Source of the DNA: Niabella sp.
Lineage (GTDB): Bacteria; Bacteroidota; Bacteroidia; Chitinophagales; Chitinophagaceae
Direction of reading: 5' to 3'
Assembly (NCBI GenBank): GCA_017744715.1
Contig: JAGIAT010000003.1
Coordinates: 396,895-460,894, forward strand
Length of the DNA: 64,000 bases
Part shown: in pieces, positions 17,120 through 25,593 of the stretch
Layout of the letters: each line of letters opens with the position of its first letter
How positions within the stretch are numbered: position 1 is the first letter of the stretch
The notes under the pieces: generated by a model
What the model was told of the DNA's origin: nothing
Database searches by the model: none
The model's input: the letters and a program-made list of their open reading frames with translations, nothing else
Program-made: the position numbers and the translations under genes

Positions 17120-18190
17120 ATGGATCATCCAAAAATCATTATTGTTGGCCAGGGTATCAGCGGCACGTTCCTTTCCTGGTTTTGCTACCAGGCAGGTGTC
17201 GATTTTATCGTCATCGATGAGCCGAAACCGAACGCACCATCCAGGATGGCAGCAGGCATCATCAACCCCGTAACCGGGCGGCGGGTTGTTAAAGTATGGC
17301 TGGATGATATTATTATTCCGTTCGCCGAGCGCGCTTACCAGGCAATGGGCGCTTTCCTGAACCTGCCTGCCATTACCCAAACCGCTATCGTCGATTTCTT
17401 TCCCAATCCCTTCATGAAGGAAAGCTTCCTGAAAAAACTGGCGCAGCAGGAAGACTACATCTCGATCCTTGAAAATGAAGCACCCTATGCGCCTTATTTC
17501 AATTATGAATTCGGCATCGGGATGATCGAGCCGGCCTACGTGGTACACCTGCAACAATTATTGCCGGCCTGGAGCGCTTTCCTGAAACAACAAAACCTGC
17601 TGCTGGAAGAGGAACTGGATGTTCCAGCACTTGAAGTTAGTGCAGGCCGTATCCGTTATAAAACAATAACAGCCACCAACCTGGTCTTTTGTGATGGAAC
17701 CGCCGGTGCAAACAATCCGTATTTTTCATTACTCCCCTTTGCCCTGAATAAAGGCGAAGCGCTGATCATTGAAGCTCCCGAACTGCCCTCCGGCCACCTG
17801 TATAAAAAATCCATGCTGCTGGCGCCGATGGCCGAGCCGGGACTTTTCTGGACCGGCACCAACTATATATGGGATTTTGAAGATGAAGCTCCTACAGCGG
17901 CATTCCATCAGTCGGCCACCCAAACATTAAAACAATGGCTGAATGTTCCTTTTAAGATCGTTGACCATAAGGCATCAGTACGCCCGGCCACTGTGGAACG
18001 CAGACCCTTTGCCGGTTTTCATCCGGTGCATACCAATGTCGGTATCCTGAATGGTATGGGCACCAAGGGCTGCTCGCTGGCACCGTACTTCGCGCACCAG
18101 CTCGTGGAGCACCTGCTGCACCAGCACCCGTTACAACCGGAGGTAGATATCAGCCGCTTTAAAAACATTCTAAGCCGCCCGTGGCAGTAA
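17120..18190 (+). CDS. FAD-dependent oxidoreductase, DAO family
   Basis: 356 residues with an N-terminal dinucleotide-binding motif IIIVGQGISGTFLSW (GxGxxG, about 8-13) and the DAO-family segments RMAAGIINPVTGRR and, near the C-terminus, RPATVERRPFAG and GMGTKGCSLAP. The C-terminal half resembles the oxidoreductase part of MnmC and small amino-acid oxidases, but no methyltransferase domain is present. The substrate is probably an amine or amino acid and cannot be specified. The gene stands alone, with a canonical promoter immediately upstream. Confidence 0.85.
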   Translation: MDHPKIIIVGQGISGTFLSWFCYQAGVDFIVIDEPKPNAPSRMAAGIINPVTGRRVVKVWLDDIIIPFAERAYQAMGAFLNLPAITQTAIVDFFPNPFMKESFLKKLAQQEDYISILENEAPYAPYFNYEFGIGMIEPAYVVHLQQLLPAWSAFLKQQNLLLEEELDVPALEVSAGRIRYKTITATNLVFCDGTAGANNPYFSLLPFALNKGEALIIEAPELPSGHLYKKSMLLAPMAEPGLFWTGTNYIWDFEDEAPTAAFHQSATQTLKQWLNVPFKIVDHKASVRPATVERRPFAGFHPVHTNVGILNGMGTKGCSLAPYFAHQLVEHLLHQHPLQPEVDISRFKNILSRPWQ

Positions 18191-18213
18191 CAGCCGAATC
18201 CGTTATAACCGCG

Positions 18214-18429
18214 TTATTCCCTCTTTTTACTACCGCTTTTCAAAATAGACACCAGGATAAGGATAAAGAGGGCTGCGCCCACCGCCCACATCCAGGGCTG
18301 GATCTGTACATCCGTCTTTGTAGTAGTGGTAGTGGTTACCTTTTCTTCCTGTGCCTGGATAGCTACAGTACACAACAACAGGAAGATTGCTGAAAAGAAA
18401 CGTAGAAATGAATAGCGTACGGGGCTCAT
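18214..18429 (-). CDS. Small exported membrane protein
   Basis: 71 residues: signal peptide (about 7-27, ending AIQAQ), a Thr-rich linker (EEKVTTTTTTKTDVQIQ), one transmembrane helix (about 46-64) and a basic tail. No family is recognised. The layout, a processed N-terminus followed by a single anchor, is common among small Bacteroidota envelope proteins. It converges with the FAD oxidoreductase, and nothing suggests a functional link. Confidence 0.65.
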   Translation of the reverse strand: MSPVRYSFLRFFSAIFLLLCTVAIQAQEEKVTTTTTTKTDVQIQPWMWAVGAALFILILVSILKSGSKKRE

Positions 18430-18650
18430 AACATAGATTTTATGGTGAATAATGCGCTACCGCGCACCGGGTAACCGTACGCGGCAACTGATGTAACACC
18501 TGAAACAAAATTGCTGCCAATTTTCCGTTTACAGGCCGCACCGGCATTTCCCGCACGCGGAAACAGCCTGCCCAACCAGCAGGAGCCGCTACCAGAACAG
18601 CAACCGGTAAGCGCAATGACCTCAAAAAAAGAGGGCGGAATAATTCTAAA

Positions 18651-18666
18651 TTAATCATTTGATTAA
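18651..18666. promoter_or_regulatory. TetR operator, site 1
   Basis: TTAATCATTTGATTAA: 7-bp arms TTAATCA/TGATTAA around two bases. The same 16-mer in reverse complement occurs at 19339-19354, after tetR. It lies 44 bp upstream of the tetR start and probably serves autorepression. Confidence 0.85.
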
Positions 18667-18709
18667 AAAATTTGTTTAAATTAATTTTTATTCCCAGCTT
18701 TGTGGTGTA

Positions 18710-19321
18710 ATGGCAAAAAAGAAACAACAGGATGCATTGTCTTCTGAAGAAAAGATAAAAGAGGCTGCACGGAAGGTATTTATGGAAAAGGGCTATGCGG
18801 CCACCCGTACAAGGGATATTGCAGAAGCCGCCGGCATGAACCTGGCGCTGCTGAATTATTATTTCCGCAGTAAAGAGAAATTATTTGAATTGGTGATGCA
18901 GGAAAAACTGAGCAGTTTTTTTGGGCTGATGCTTCCCATACTCCAGGATCCGGCTTCCTCGCTCGATGATAAGATGCACACCATTGCAGACCGGTACATC
19001 AGCATGCTGATGGCCAATCCGGATCTTCCCCTGTTTGTGCTGAATGCCATGCGCAATGCACCCAAAAAATTTGCAGCGATGCTGAAGGGCGCCGACCATC
19101 TGCTGCAATCTGCATTTGCCCAACAGCTCAAAGAGCGAAACCCGGATGTAGCGCCCGAGCAGCTCTTCATCAACATGATGTCGCTCTGTATTTTCCCTTT
19201 TGCTATGCGTCCGGGCCTGGAAGTGATTTCGCCGGAGATCGGGGCAACATTCAATGCGCTTATGGAAGAGCGGAAAAAGCTGGTGCCCAAATGGATGCGG
19301 GCGATGCTAAAGGTTAAATAA
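18710..19321 (+). CDS. TetR-family regulator of the efflux operon
   Basis: 203 residues. The N-terminal TetR helix-turn-helix domain (about 12-58: EKIKEAARKVFMEKGYAATR, TRDIAEAAGMNLALLNYYFRSKEKLF) is followed by a helical ligand-binding domain with the C-terminal form seen in CecR/YbiH-like regulators. It leads the operon tetR-tolC-hlyD-ABC-ABC-permease-permease, the layout known for E. coli cecR-ybhGFSR. Identical palindromes before and after this gene indicate control of both its own promoter and the efflux genes. The inducer is unknown, presumably a substrate of the pump. Confidence 0.9.
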   Translation: MAKKKQQDALSSEEKIKEAARKVFMEKGYAATRTRDIAEAAGMNLALLNYYFRSKEKLFELVMQEKLSSFFGLMLPILQDPASSLDDKMHTIADRYISMLMANPDLPLFVLNAMRNAPKKFAAMLKGADHLLQSAFAQQLKERNPDVAPEQLFINMMSLCIFPFAMRPGLEVISPEIGATFNALMEERKKLVPKWMRAMLKVK

Positions 19322-19338
19322 TTTTTTTTGTCTTTCGA

Positions 19339-19354
19339 TTAATCAAATGATTAA
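19339..19354. promoter_or_regulatory. TetR operator, site 2
   Basis: TTAATCAAATGATTAA, the exact reverse complement of site 1, centred about 30 bp upstream of the tolC-like start. It suggests a second regulated promoter for the pump genes. Confidence 0.85.
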
Positions 19355-19376
19355 ATAAAAACAACAAATCAAAAAC

Positions 19377-20615
19377 ATGAAACGGTTCATATCCTGCCTT
19401 CTGCTGCTCCTGTCCTTGTGTGCTGCCGGACAGCCGCTCAGCCTGGATGACTGTTATCAGCTGGCGAGGCAACATTATCCAACCATCAAAAAACAGGAAC
19501 TGCTCCGGCAAAGCACCCGGTATTCGATCGACAATGCAGGCCGGTCCTGGTTACCGCAACTGTCTGTGAGCGGGCAGGCCACCTATCAAACAGACGTTAC
19601 CAGAATTCCCGTTGCACTACCGGGCGTACCCGAATTGAGCAAGGACCAGTACCGCCTGCAGGGCGAAGTAACACAAACACTTTATGACGGAGGAATTTCC
19701 AAAAATCAAAAAGCACTTTTAAAAACGGGCGAGGCCCTGCAATTACAGCAAATTGAGGTCAGCTTTCACGCCGTAAAAGAACGGGTGGCGCAATTATTTT
19801 TCTCCATCCTGTTACTGGATGCGCAATCGAAACAACAGGATATTTACACAGCCAATATTGCCTCATCACTGGAAAAAGCAATAGCGGCCGAAAAAAACGG
19901 AACGGTGGCACCAAGCAGCGTAACCGAGCTACAAGCAGAACTAATGAAAGCAAAGATGGGGAATGCCGAAATCCGTTCCGACCAAAAGGCCGTCCGGGAA
20001 ATGCTGTCACTCCTGATCGGAGCGCCGGTAACCGGTGACCTGCTGCTGCCGGCGCCTCAGCAGGCTGCCCCCGGCCTCCATCGCCCCGAGCTTCAACTTT
20101 TTGAGCTGCAGAAACAAAATGTGGAGATCCAGGAGAAAGCGCTCACAACCGGCCTGACGCCTAAAATCGCGGCCTTTGTACAAGCCGGTTATGGTCGTCC
20201 GGCGCTGAATGTATTGAAAAATTCCTTTGACCCTTTTGCGGTGGGTGGCATACGGTTCAGTTTTCCCCTGGGTAGTTTATACACCTACCAGAACAATAAA
20301 AAAATACTGGAGCTCAGCCGCAGCGAACTCGAAGCGGATAAAGAAACCTTTATCCTAAACACACAGACCGCATTGGCAAAAGAAGCCGGCGCGATAGAGA
20401 AGTATACCCAGCTTCTGCAACAGGACGATGCCATCATTGCGCTGCGTACACAGGTAACCCGGTCGGCCCTCGCCCAACTGGACAACGGCGTTGTTACCAC
20501 GCACGAATACATCACCCAGCTCAACGCGGAGCATCTGGCCAAACAAATCAAAAACCTGCACCAGGTACAACTGCTGAATGCGCAGGTTAATTATCAAACC
20601 ATTTCCGGACATTAA
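19377..20615 (+). CDS. TolC-family outer membrane efflux protein
   Basis: 412 residues with a signal peptide (MKRFISCLLLLLSLCAAGQ). Two related halves are rich in long amphipathic helices and beta segments, as in outer-membrane factor proteins (OEP family). It forms the trimeric outer-membrane channel for the adjoining HlyD/ABC pump. Motifs include LSLDDCYQLARQHYPTIKKQ at the mature N-terminus and GVVTTHEYITQLNAEHLAK near the end. At 412 residues it is slightly shorter than E. coli TolC (about 470 mature). The next gene starts 11 bp downstream. Confidence 0.9.
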   Translation: MKRFISCLLLLLSLCAAGQPLSLDDCYQLARQHYPTIKKQELLRQSTRYSIDNAGRSWLPQLSVSGQATYQTDVTRIPVALPGVPELSKDQYRLQGEVTQTLYDGGISKNQKALLKTGEALQLQQIEVSFHAVKERVAQLFFSILLLDAQSKQQDIYTANIASSLEKAIAAEKNGTVAPSSVTELQAELMKAKMGNAEIRSDQKAVREMLSLLIGAPVTGDLLLPAPQQAAPGLHRPELQLFELQKQNVEIQEKALTTGLTPKIAAFVQAGYGRPALNVLKNSFDPFAVGGIRFSFPLGSLYTYQNNKKILELSRSELEADKETFILNTQTALAKEAGAIEKYTQLLQQDDAIIALRTQVTRSALAQLDNGVVTTHEYITQLNAEHLAKQIKNLHQVQLLNAQVNYQTISGH

Positions 20616-20626
20616 ACCGTACAACT

Positions 20627-21568
20627 ATGAAATTGAATTTTCTCAGCGGGTTGTTTGTAATACTCCTGGCCTGTAACGGGAACAAAAAAGACGCTGATGC
20701 CGCCGGCAATTTTGAGGCAGATGAGGTCATTGTATCTGCCGAGCAGAGCGGCACCCTCCTCCGGTTTGCCATCCAGGAAGGTGATGCGCTGTCATACCAC
20801 CAGGTAGCAGGCCAGATTGATGTAAGCCTGCAGCAGCTTCAACAGGAACAAACCCAGGCAACGATCAGTGCCCTCCGGCAACAGGTGGTATCACCGGCTG
20901 AGGAGATCCGGGTAGCACAACGGCAACTGGCCACACAGGAATCGCTTTTGCAACATCAGAAAAAAGAACGCCAGCGGCTGCAGAACCTTGTGACTGCTGC
21001 GGCTGCACCGCAAAAGCAGCTGGATGATATGGATGCCCAGATCATTCAAACCGAAAAGCAGATGGCCGTTACCCGGCAGCAGATCGCCCTGCACCGTTCC
21101 AATGCCGCCATCCGTAACAGGGCCATTCTCAGCGAACAGGCGCCGCTTGAAAAAGCAAAGGCCCAAACACAACTGCAGGTAGAAAAGGGACAGATCATCA
21201 ATCCGGTTGCGGGTACGGTACTGACCAAATATGCACTGCAAGGCGAAATGACCACAATCGGCAAAGCCCTGTATAAGATCGCCAACCTGGATACGCTCAC
21301 CCTCAGAGCTTATGTCACCGGCGATCAGTTGCCCGTCCTGAAACTGCAACAACCGGTTACGGTACGCATCGACAACGGCAACCAGTCTTACAAAAACTAT
21401 CAGGGCACCATCAGCTGGATCAGTGATAAAGCAGAATTTACGCCCAAAACGATCCAGACCAAAAATGAGCGCGCCAACCTCGTATACGCCCTGAAAATCC
21501 GCGTTAAAAATGATGGTTATCTAAAGATCGGCATGTACGGTGAAGCTTTATTCCATGAAAAGAAATAA
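20627..21568 (+). CDS. HlyD-type membrane fusion lipoprotein (YbhG-like)
   Basis: 313 residues. A lipoprotein signal ending LLAC (cysteine 16) suggests inner-membrane anchoring by lipid rather than by a helix. Then come the biotinyl-lipoyl half motif (DEVIVSAEQSGTLLRFAIQEGD), a long coiled-coil hairpin (about 65-170, Gln-rich), the second lipoyl half (IINPVAGTVLTKYALQGE) and a beta-barrel domain. It bridges the ABC permeases to the TolC-like channel. It overlaps the first ATPase gene by 14 bp, consistent with translational coupling. Confidence 0.9.
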   Translation: MKLNFLSGLFVILLACNGNKKDADAAGNFEADEVIVSAEQSGTLLRFAIQEGDALSYHQVAGQIDVSLQQLQQEQTQATISALRQQVVSPAEEIRVAQRQLATQESLLQHQKKERQRLQNLVTAAAAPQKQLDDMDAQIIQTEKQMAVTRQQIALHRSNAAIRNRAILSEQAPLEKAKAQTQLQVEKGQIINPVAGTVLTKYALQGEMTTIGKALYKIANLDTLTLRAYVTGDQLPVLKLQQPVTVRIDNGNQSYKNYQGTISWISDKAEFTPKTIQTKNERANLVYALKIRVKNDGYLKIGMYGEALFHEKK

Positions 21569-22544
21569 TGTATATACCCATCCGGATGCTGTTTCCGCAG
21601 ACACGCCGATTATAGCCGACCGCATCAGTAAAAGCTATAACAAAGGAACCGTGCCTGCGCTTTCCGACGTATCCCTGGAGGTAAAAAAAGGCGAACTGTT
21701 CGGACTGATCGGACCCGATGGCGCGGGGAAAACAACGCTCTTCCGTATCCTTACCACCCTCCTGCTGGCAGACAGTGGACAAGCCCGGGTATCCGGATAC
21801 GATGTCGTACAAAACTTTAAACAGATCCGCAGGACCGTGGGGTACATGCCTGGAAAGTTTTCTTTATACCAGGACCTGACCGTTCAGGAAAACCTCACCT
21901 TTTTTGCCACGCTTTTTGGTACAAGCGTGGCTGCACACTACGAGCTGATAAAGGATATTTATGAGCAGATCAAACCCTTCAGTGATCGCAGGGCCGGGAA
22001 ACTCTCGGGTGGCATGAAGCAAAAGCTGGCGCTGTGCTGCGCGCTGATCCATAAGCCGGAGGTATTGTTCCTGGATGAACCCACCACCGGTGTAGATGTG
22101 GTTTCGCGAAGAGAATTTTGGGAGATGCTGCAACAACTGAAGCAGCAGGGCATCACCATCCTCGTATCTACCCCTTATATGGAAGAGGCCGTACGTTGCG
22201 ACCGGATTGCCCTTATCCAAAACGGCCGCATCCTCCAGGTAGATACGCCCGCCCGGATCGCGGGGGCATTTCCTGTAAAACTATATGCCGCCAAAGCCGC
22301 ATCAATCTACGGGCTGTTGAAAGACCTGAGAGCCTGGAACCAGGTAGAAAGCTGCTATGCTTTTGGAGAATGGCTGCATGTAACACTCCGGCAGGATACC
22401 GGCAATGGTACGGCACTGATCCGGGAATATGCCGAAACAAGGGCGCATAAGCAGGTCATCATCCAATGCATTGCCCCCACCATTGAAGATCGTTTTATAC
22501 AACTCGCCACCTCAAATGCATTGCCCAATGGATCCGGTCATTAA
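21555..22544 (+). CDS. ABC transporter ATPase, YbhF N-domain type
   Basis: 329 residues. Walker A reads GPDGAGKTT, the form typical of the first half of YbhF; the signature LSGGMKQKLAL and Walker B VLFLDEPTTGVD are canonical. The H-loop position reads STPYMEE, with proline in place of histidine. The last 90 residues form a C-terminal extension. In E. coli YbhF both ATPase domains are one chain; here they are two genes overlapping by 17 bp. The start at 21555 (MKRNNVYTH) overlaps hlyD; the frame extends five codons further. Confidence 0.92.
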   Translation: MKRNNVYTHPDAVSADTPIIADRISKSYNKGTVPALSDVSLEVKKGELFGLIGPDGAGKTTLFRILTTLLLADSGQARVSGYDVVQNFKQIRRTVGYMPGKFSLYQDLTVQENLTFFATLFGTSVAAHYELIKDIYEQIKPFSDRRAGKLSGGMKQKLALCCALIHKPEVLFLDEPTTGVDVVSRREFWEMLQQLKQQGITILVSTPYMEEAVRCDRIALIQNGRILQVDTPARIAGAFPVKLYAAKAASIYGLLKDLRAWNQVESCYAFGEWLHVTLRQDTGNGTALIREYAETRAHKQVIIQCIAPTIEDRFIQLATSNALPNGSGH

Positions 22545-23310
22545 CCATCAACCCCCATCACCGGCCACCGCTGAAACAGCTATTGAATGCCGGGAACTCA
22601 CCAAAAAGTTTGGTGATTTTATCGCGGTGGACCGGATCAGCTTCCGTGTGCAGCGGTGCGAAATTTTCGGGTTCCTGGGCGCAAATGGTGCAGGAAAGAC
22701 CACCGCCATGCGGATGTTATGCGGACTCTCCTATCCAAGCTCCGGTCATGCTACCGTAGCAGGATTTGATGTATACCGGCAACAAGAAAAGATCAAACAG
22801 CATATCGGGTATATGAGCCAGAAATTCTCCCTGTATGATGATCTTACGCCCCTGGAAAATATAAAATTCTTTGGCGGTGTTTATGGCGTTGCCGAAAAGG
22901 AGATCAGGGAGCGGAGCCACGACCTGGTCCGGTCGCTGGGCCTGGACAGGGAGGCCAATAAGCTGGTAGGCGGGCTTCCCCTGGGCTGGAAACAAAAACT
23001 GGCCTTTGCGGTAGCGCTGTTCCACCGGCCCCGGATCGTTTTCCTGGACGAGCCTACAGGAGGAGTAGACCCGGTAACCCGCCGGCAGTTCTGGGACATG
23101 ATCTATGAAGCGGCCGAAAAAGGTGTTACCATTTTTGTAACCACGCATTATATGGACGAATCTGAATATTGTAACCGGGTAACGATTATGGTTGATGGAA
23201 AGATAGAGGCATTGGATACGCCGGCCAATCTGAAACACCGGTTTGCCTGCGACAATATGGACGAAGTGTTTTACCGGCTCGCCCGTACAGCCCGGCGTAG
23301 TGATTCCTGA
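22528..23310 (+). CDS. ABC transporter ATPase, YbhF C-domain type
   Basis: 260 residues. Walker A GANGAGKTT, Walker B IVFLDEPTGGVDP and the H-loop TTHYMDESEYC are intact, whereas the signature is degenerate: GGLPLGWKQKLAF in place of LSGGQ. Paired with the preceding ATPase this leaves one complete ATP site (this Walker A/B and H-loop with the partner's LSGG) and one degenerate site. The start at 22528 (MDPVINHQ) overlaps the previous gene by 17 bp; the longer upstream frame is a shadow of that gene. Confidence 0.92.
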   Translation: MDPVINHQPPSPATAETAIECRELTKKFGDFIAVDRISFRVQRCEIFGFLGANGAGKTTAMRMLCGLSYPSSGHATVAGFDVYRQQEKIKQHIGYMSQKFSLYDDLTPLENIKFFGGVYGVAEKEIRERSHDLVRSLGLDREANKLVGGLPLGWKQKLAFAVALFHRPRIVFLDEPTGGVDPVTRRQFWDMIYEAAEKGVTIFVTTHYMDESEYCNRVTIMVDGKIEALDTPANLKHRFACDNMDEVFYRLARTARRSDS

Positions 23311-23365
23311 GGCATTCAGATTATTAAAGATTGGTTTGTATGAATGATCAACAATCCGCAAAAAG

Positions 23366-24472
23366 ATGAAACAGTTATTCGTTTTTATCCGCAAAGAGTT
23401 CTATCATGTTTTCCGGGACCGGCGAACGCTGCTCATCCTGTTCGGGCTTCCCCTGGTACAGATCCTCCTGTTTGGCTATGCCCTTACCAGCGAGGTAAAA
23501 AATATAGCGCTTGTTGTTACCAATGCCTCCAACGACGTTCTCGGGCAGCAGCTTACGAACCAGCTGCAGGCCTCTGCATTTTTTAAGGTGCAGGAACAAC
23601 AGCTATCCCCTACCGAAATAGAACGCGCATTTAAAAAAGGACATATCAAAGCGGCGCTGATCATTCCTTCCGGGTTCGGCAGCGATTTCATCAAAGCGCG
23701 GCATGCAACACTCCAGGTGCTTACAGACGGCAGCGAACCCAATATTTCAAAAACCGTCCTGCAATATGTTACTGCCATTGTACAGGATTTTCAGCGTGCA
23801 CAGCAACCCGCTACATCCGTTGCCTTTACGATTACACCGGAGTTACGTATGTTATACAATGAGGAAGGAAATGGTTCTATTAACTATGTGCCGGGGGTAT
23901 TAGCGCTTATACTGATGATCGTTTGCACGGCGCTTACTTCCGTAGCGGTAGTCCGGGAAAAAGAAACCGGCACCATGGAAATTTTGCTGGTATCTCCATT
24001 CAAACCGGTGATGGTACTGGTGGCCAAGGCCATTCCTTTCCTCATACTCTCCCTCGTTAACTTTGCGTTCATCCTGCTGCTGGCCGTTTATATTTTAAAT
24101 GTTCCCATAGCCGGAAGTCTTTTCCTGTTGTTTATGATCACCCTGCTGTTTATTGCCACCAGCCTTTCCTTCGGGTTGCTGATCTCCAATGCCACCAATT
24201 CCCAGCAGGTAGCCCTGCTCATTTCCATGATGGGCCTGATGCTGCCTACCATCATTTTCACCGGGTTTATTTTTCCCCTGGAGAATATGCCCTTACCGTT
24301 TCAATGGATCTCCAACCTGGTTCCTGCCAAATGGTATTACGCCGCTGTAAAATCGGTCATGCTGAAAGGGTTGGGCTTTGCCTATGTATGGAAAGAAATG
24401 GGGATCCTTTGTGTGATGACCATTCTTTTATTAACCATCACTGTAAACCGGTTTAAAATCAGATTTACATGA
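23366..24472 (+). CDS. ABC-2 type permease (YbhS-like)
   Basis: 368 residues. N-terminal membrane helix (about 22-42), a large extracytoplasmic domain (about 45-170), then five membrane segments (about 176-360) with the REKETGTMEILLVSPF amphipathic element and the FIFPLENMPLPFQWIS loop typical of drug/lipid-type ABC-2 permeases. It is one half of the transmembrane pore, paired with the next gene, which it overlaps by 4 bp (ATGA). Substrate unknown; YbhFSR homologues have been linked to drug and cation export. Confidence 0.92.
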   Translation: MKQLFVFIRKEFYHVFRDRRTLLILFGLPLVQILLFGYALTSEVKNIALVVTNASNDVLGQQLTNQLQASAFFKVQEQQLSPTEIERAFKKGHIKAALIIPSGFGSDFIKARHATLQVLTDGSEPNISKTVLQYVTAIVQDFQRAQQPATSVAFTITPELRMLYNEEGNGSINYVPGVLALILMIVCTALTSVAVVREKETGTMEILLVSPFKPVMVLVAKAIPFLILSLVNFAFILLLAVYILNVPIAGSLFLLFMITLLFIATSLSFGLLISNATNSQQVALLISMMGLMLPTIIFTGFIFPLENMPLPFQWISNLVPAKWYYAAVKSVMLKGLGFAYVWKEMGILCVMTILLLTITVNRFKIRFT

Positions 24473-25584
24473 AAAGGCTGCGCTTCATATTACAGAAAGA
24501 GTTTCGCCAGATGTTCCGGGACCGTACCATCCTGGCAATGATGTTCATGCTGCCGCTTATTCAACTGGGCATCCTGCCGCTTGCGATGAACCTGGATGTA
24601 AAAAACATCAACCTTGCGATCGTTGATAAAGACCACAGTACCTACACGCAAAAACTGATCTCGAAAATAGGCGCATCCGGTTACTTTAAGATCGTAGCAA
24701 CGGCCCCCGCCTATAAGAAGGCCCTGGTTACGCTGGAGAACGGCACTGCGGACATTATCCTGGAAATACCGGCCTCTTTTGAGCGCAATCTTGTAAGAGA
24801 AGGCAGCCAGCCCCTGAATGTTACCGCTGATGCCATTAACGGTATCAAATCCGGCATCGGCTCCGCTTACCTGCTCACCGTTATCCGCGACTTTAACCAG
24901 GAGATCCGGCTCACGGGCAATGGCCAGTCCATAGCCGCGCCGGCAATGATCGATATGGCCAGCGCTGCCTGGTTCAACCCTTATGAAAAATTCACCTGGT
25001 ATATCGTTCCCGGTGTGCTGGTTTTGCTGCTCACCCTGGTTGGCGGGTTTCTTTCTGCGTTGAACATTGTACGGGAAAAAGAGATCGGCACTATCGAGCA
25101 GATCAATGTAACGCCCATAAAAAAATGGCAATTTATCGTGGGAAAACTGGTACCCTTCTGGGTGGTGGGCATGATCGTACTAACCGTTGGCCTGCTGGTT
25201 GCACGGCTTTTTTACGGCATCATTCCGGTGGGCAGCCTGTTGCTTCTGTACCTGCTGGCAGCGGTGTACCTGGTGGCCCTCCTGGGATTCGGGCTACTGG
25301 TATCCACCATCAGTAATAACCAACTGCAGGCCATGTTCATTGCCTTCTTTTTCATTATGATCTTTGTTTTAATGAGCGGCCTTTTTACATCGGTAGACAG
25401 TATGCCCACCTGGGCAAGATCCATCGCAGCCGGGTTGCCCATCACGCATTTTATGAAAGCGGTCCGCATGATCATCCTGAAAGGAAGCAGCTTTAAAGAT
25501 GTATCATCCGTTTTTATCATTGAGGGATTGTTTGCCATTGGGCTCAATGCCCTGGCCATCTGGAATTACCGGAAAACACAATAA
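24469..25584 (+). CDS. ABC-2 type permease (YbhR-like)
   Basis: 371 residues with the same architecture as the preceding permease: N-terminal helix, long external domain, REKEIGTIEQINVTPI element and five C-terminal helices. It is the second half of the heterodimeric pore and the last gene of the tetR operon. It converges on the fucosidase gene with only 9 bp between the two stop codons and no terminator visible between them. Confidence 0.92.
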   Translation: MKRLRFILQKEFRQMFRDRTILAMMFMLPLIQLGILPLAMNLDVKNINLAIVDKDHSTYTQKLISKIGASGYFKIVATAPAYKKALVTLENGTADIILEIPASFERNLVREGSQPLNVTADAINGIKSGIGSAYLLTVIRDFNQEIRLTGNGQSIAAPAMIDMASAAWFNPYEKFTWYIVPGVLVLLLTLVGGFLSALNIVREKEIGTIEQINVTPIKKWQFIVGKLVPFWVVGMIVLTVGLLVARLFYGIIPVGSLLLLYLLAAVYLVALLGFGLLVSTISNNQLQAMFIAFFFIMIFVLMSGLFTSVDSMPTWARSIAAGLPITHFMKAVRMIILKGSSFKDVSSVFIIEGLFAIGLNALAIWNYRKTQ

Positions 25585-25593
25585 AGTCTAACC

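Noticed and set aside
25585..25593. Shared terminator between the ABC operon and the fucosidase gene
   Set aside because: Only 9 bp separate the stop codons and no stem-loop with a T-run is present nearby.
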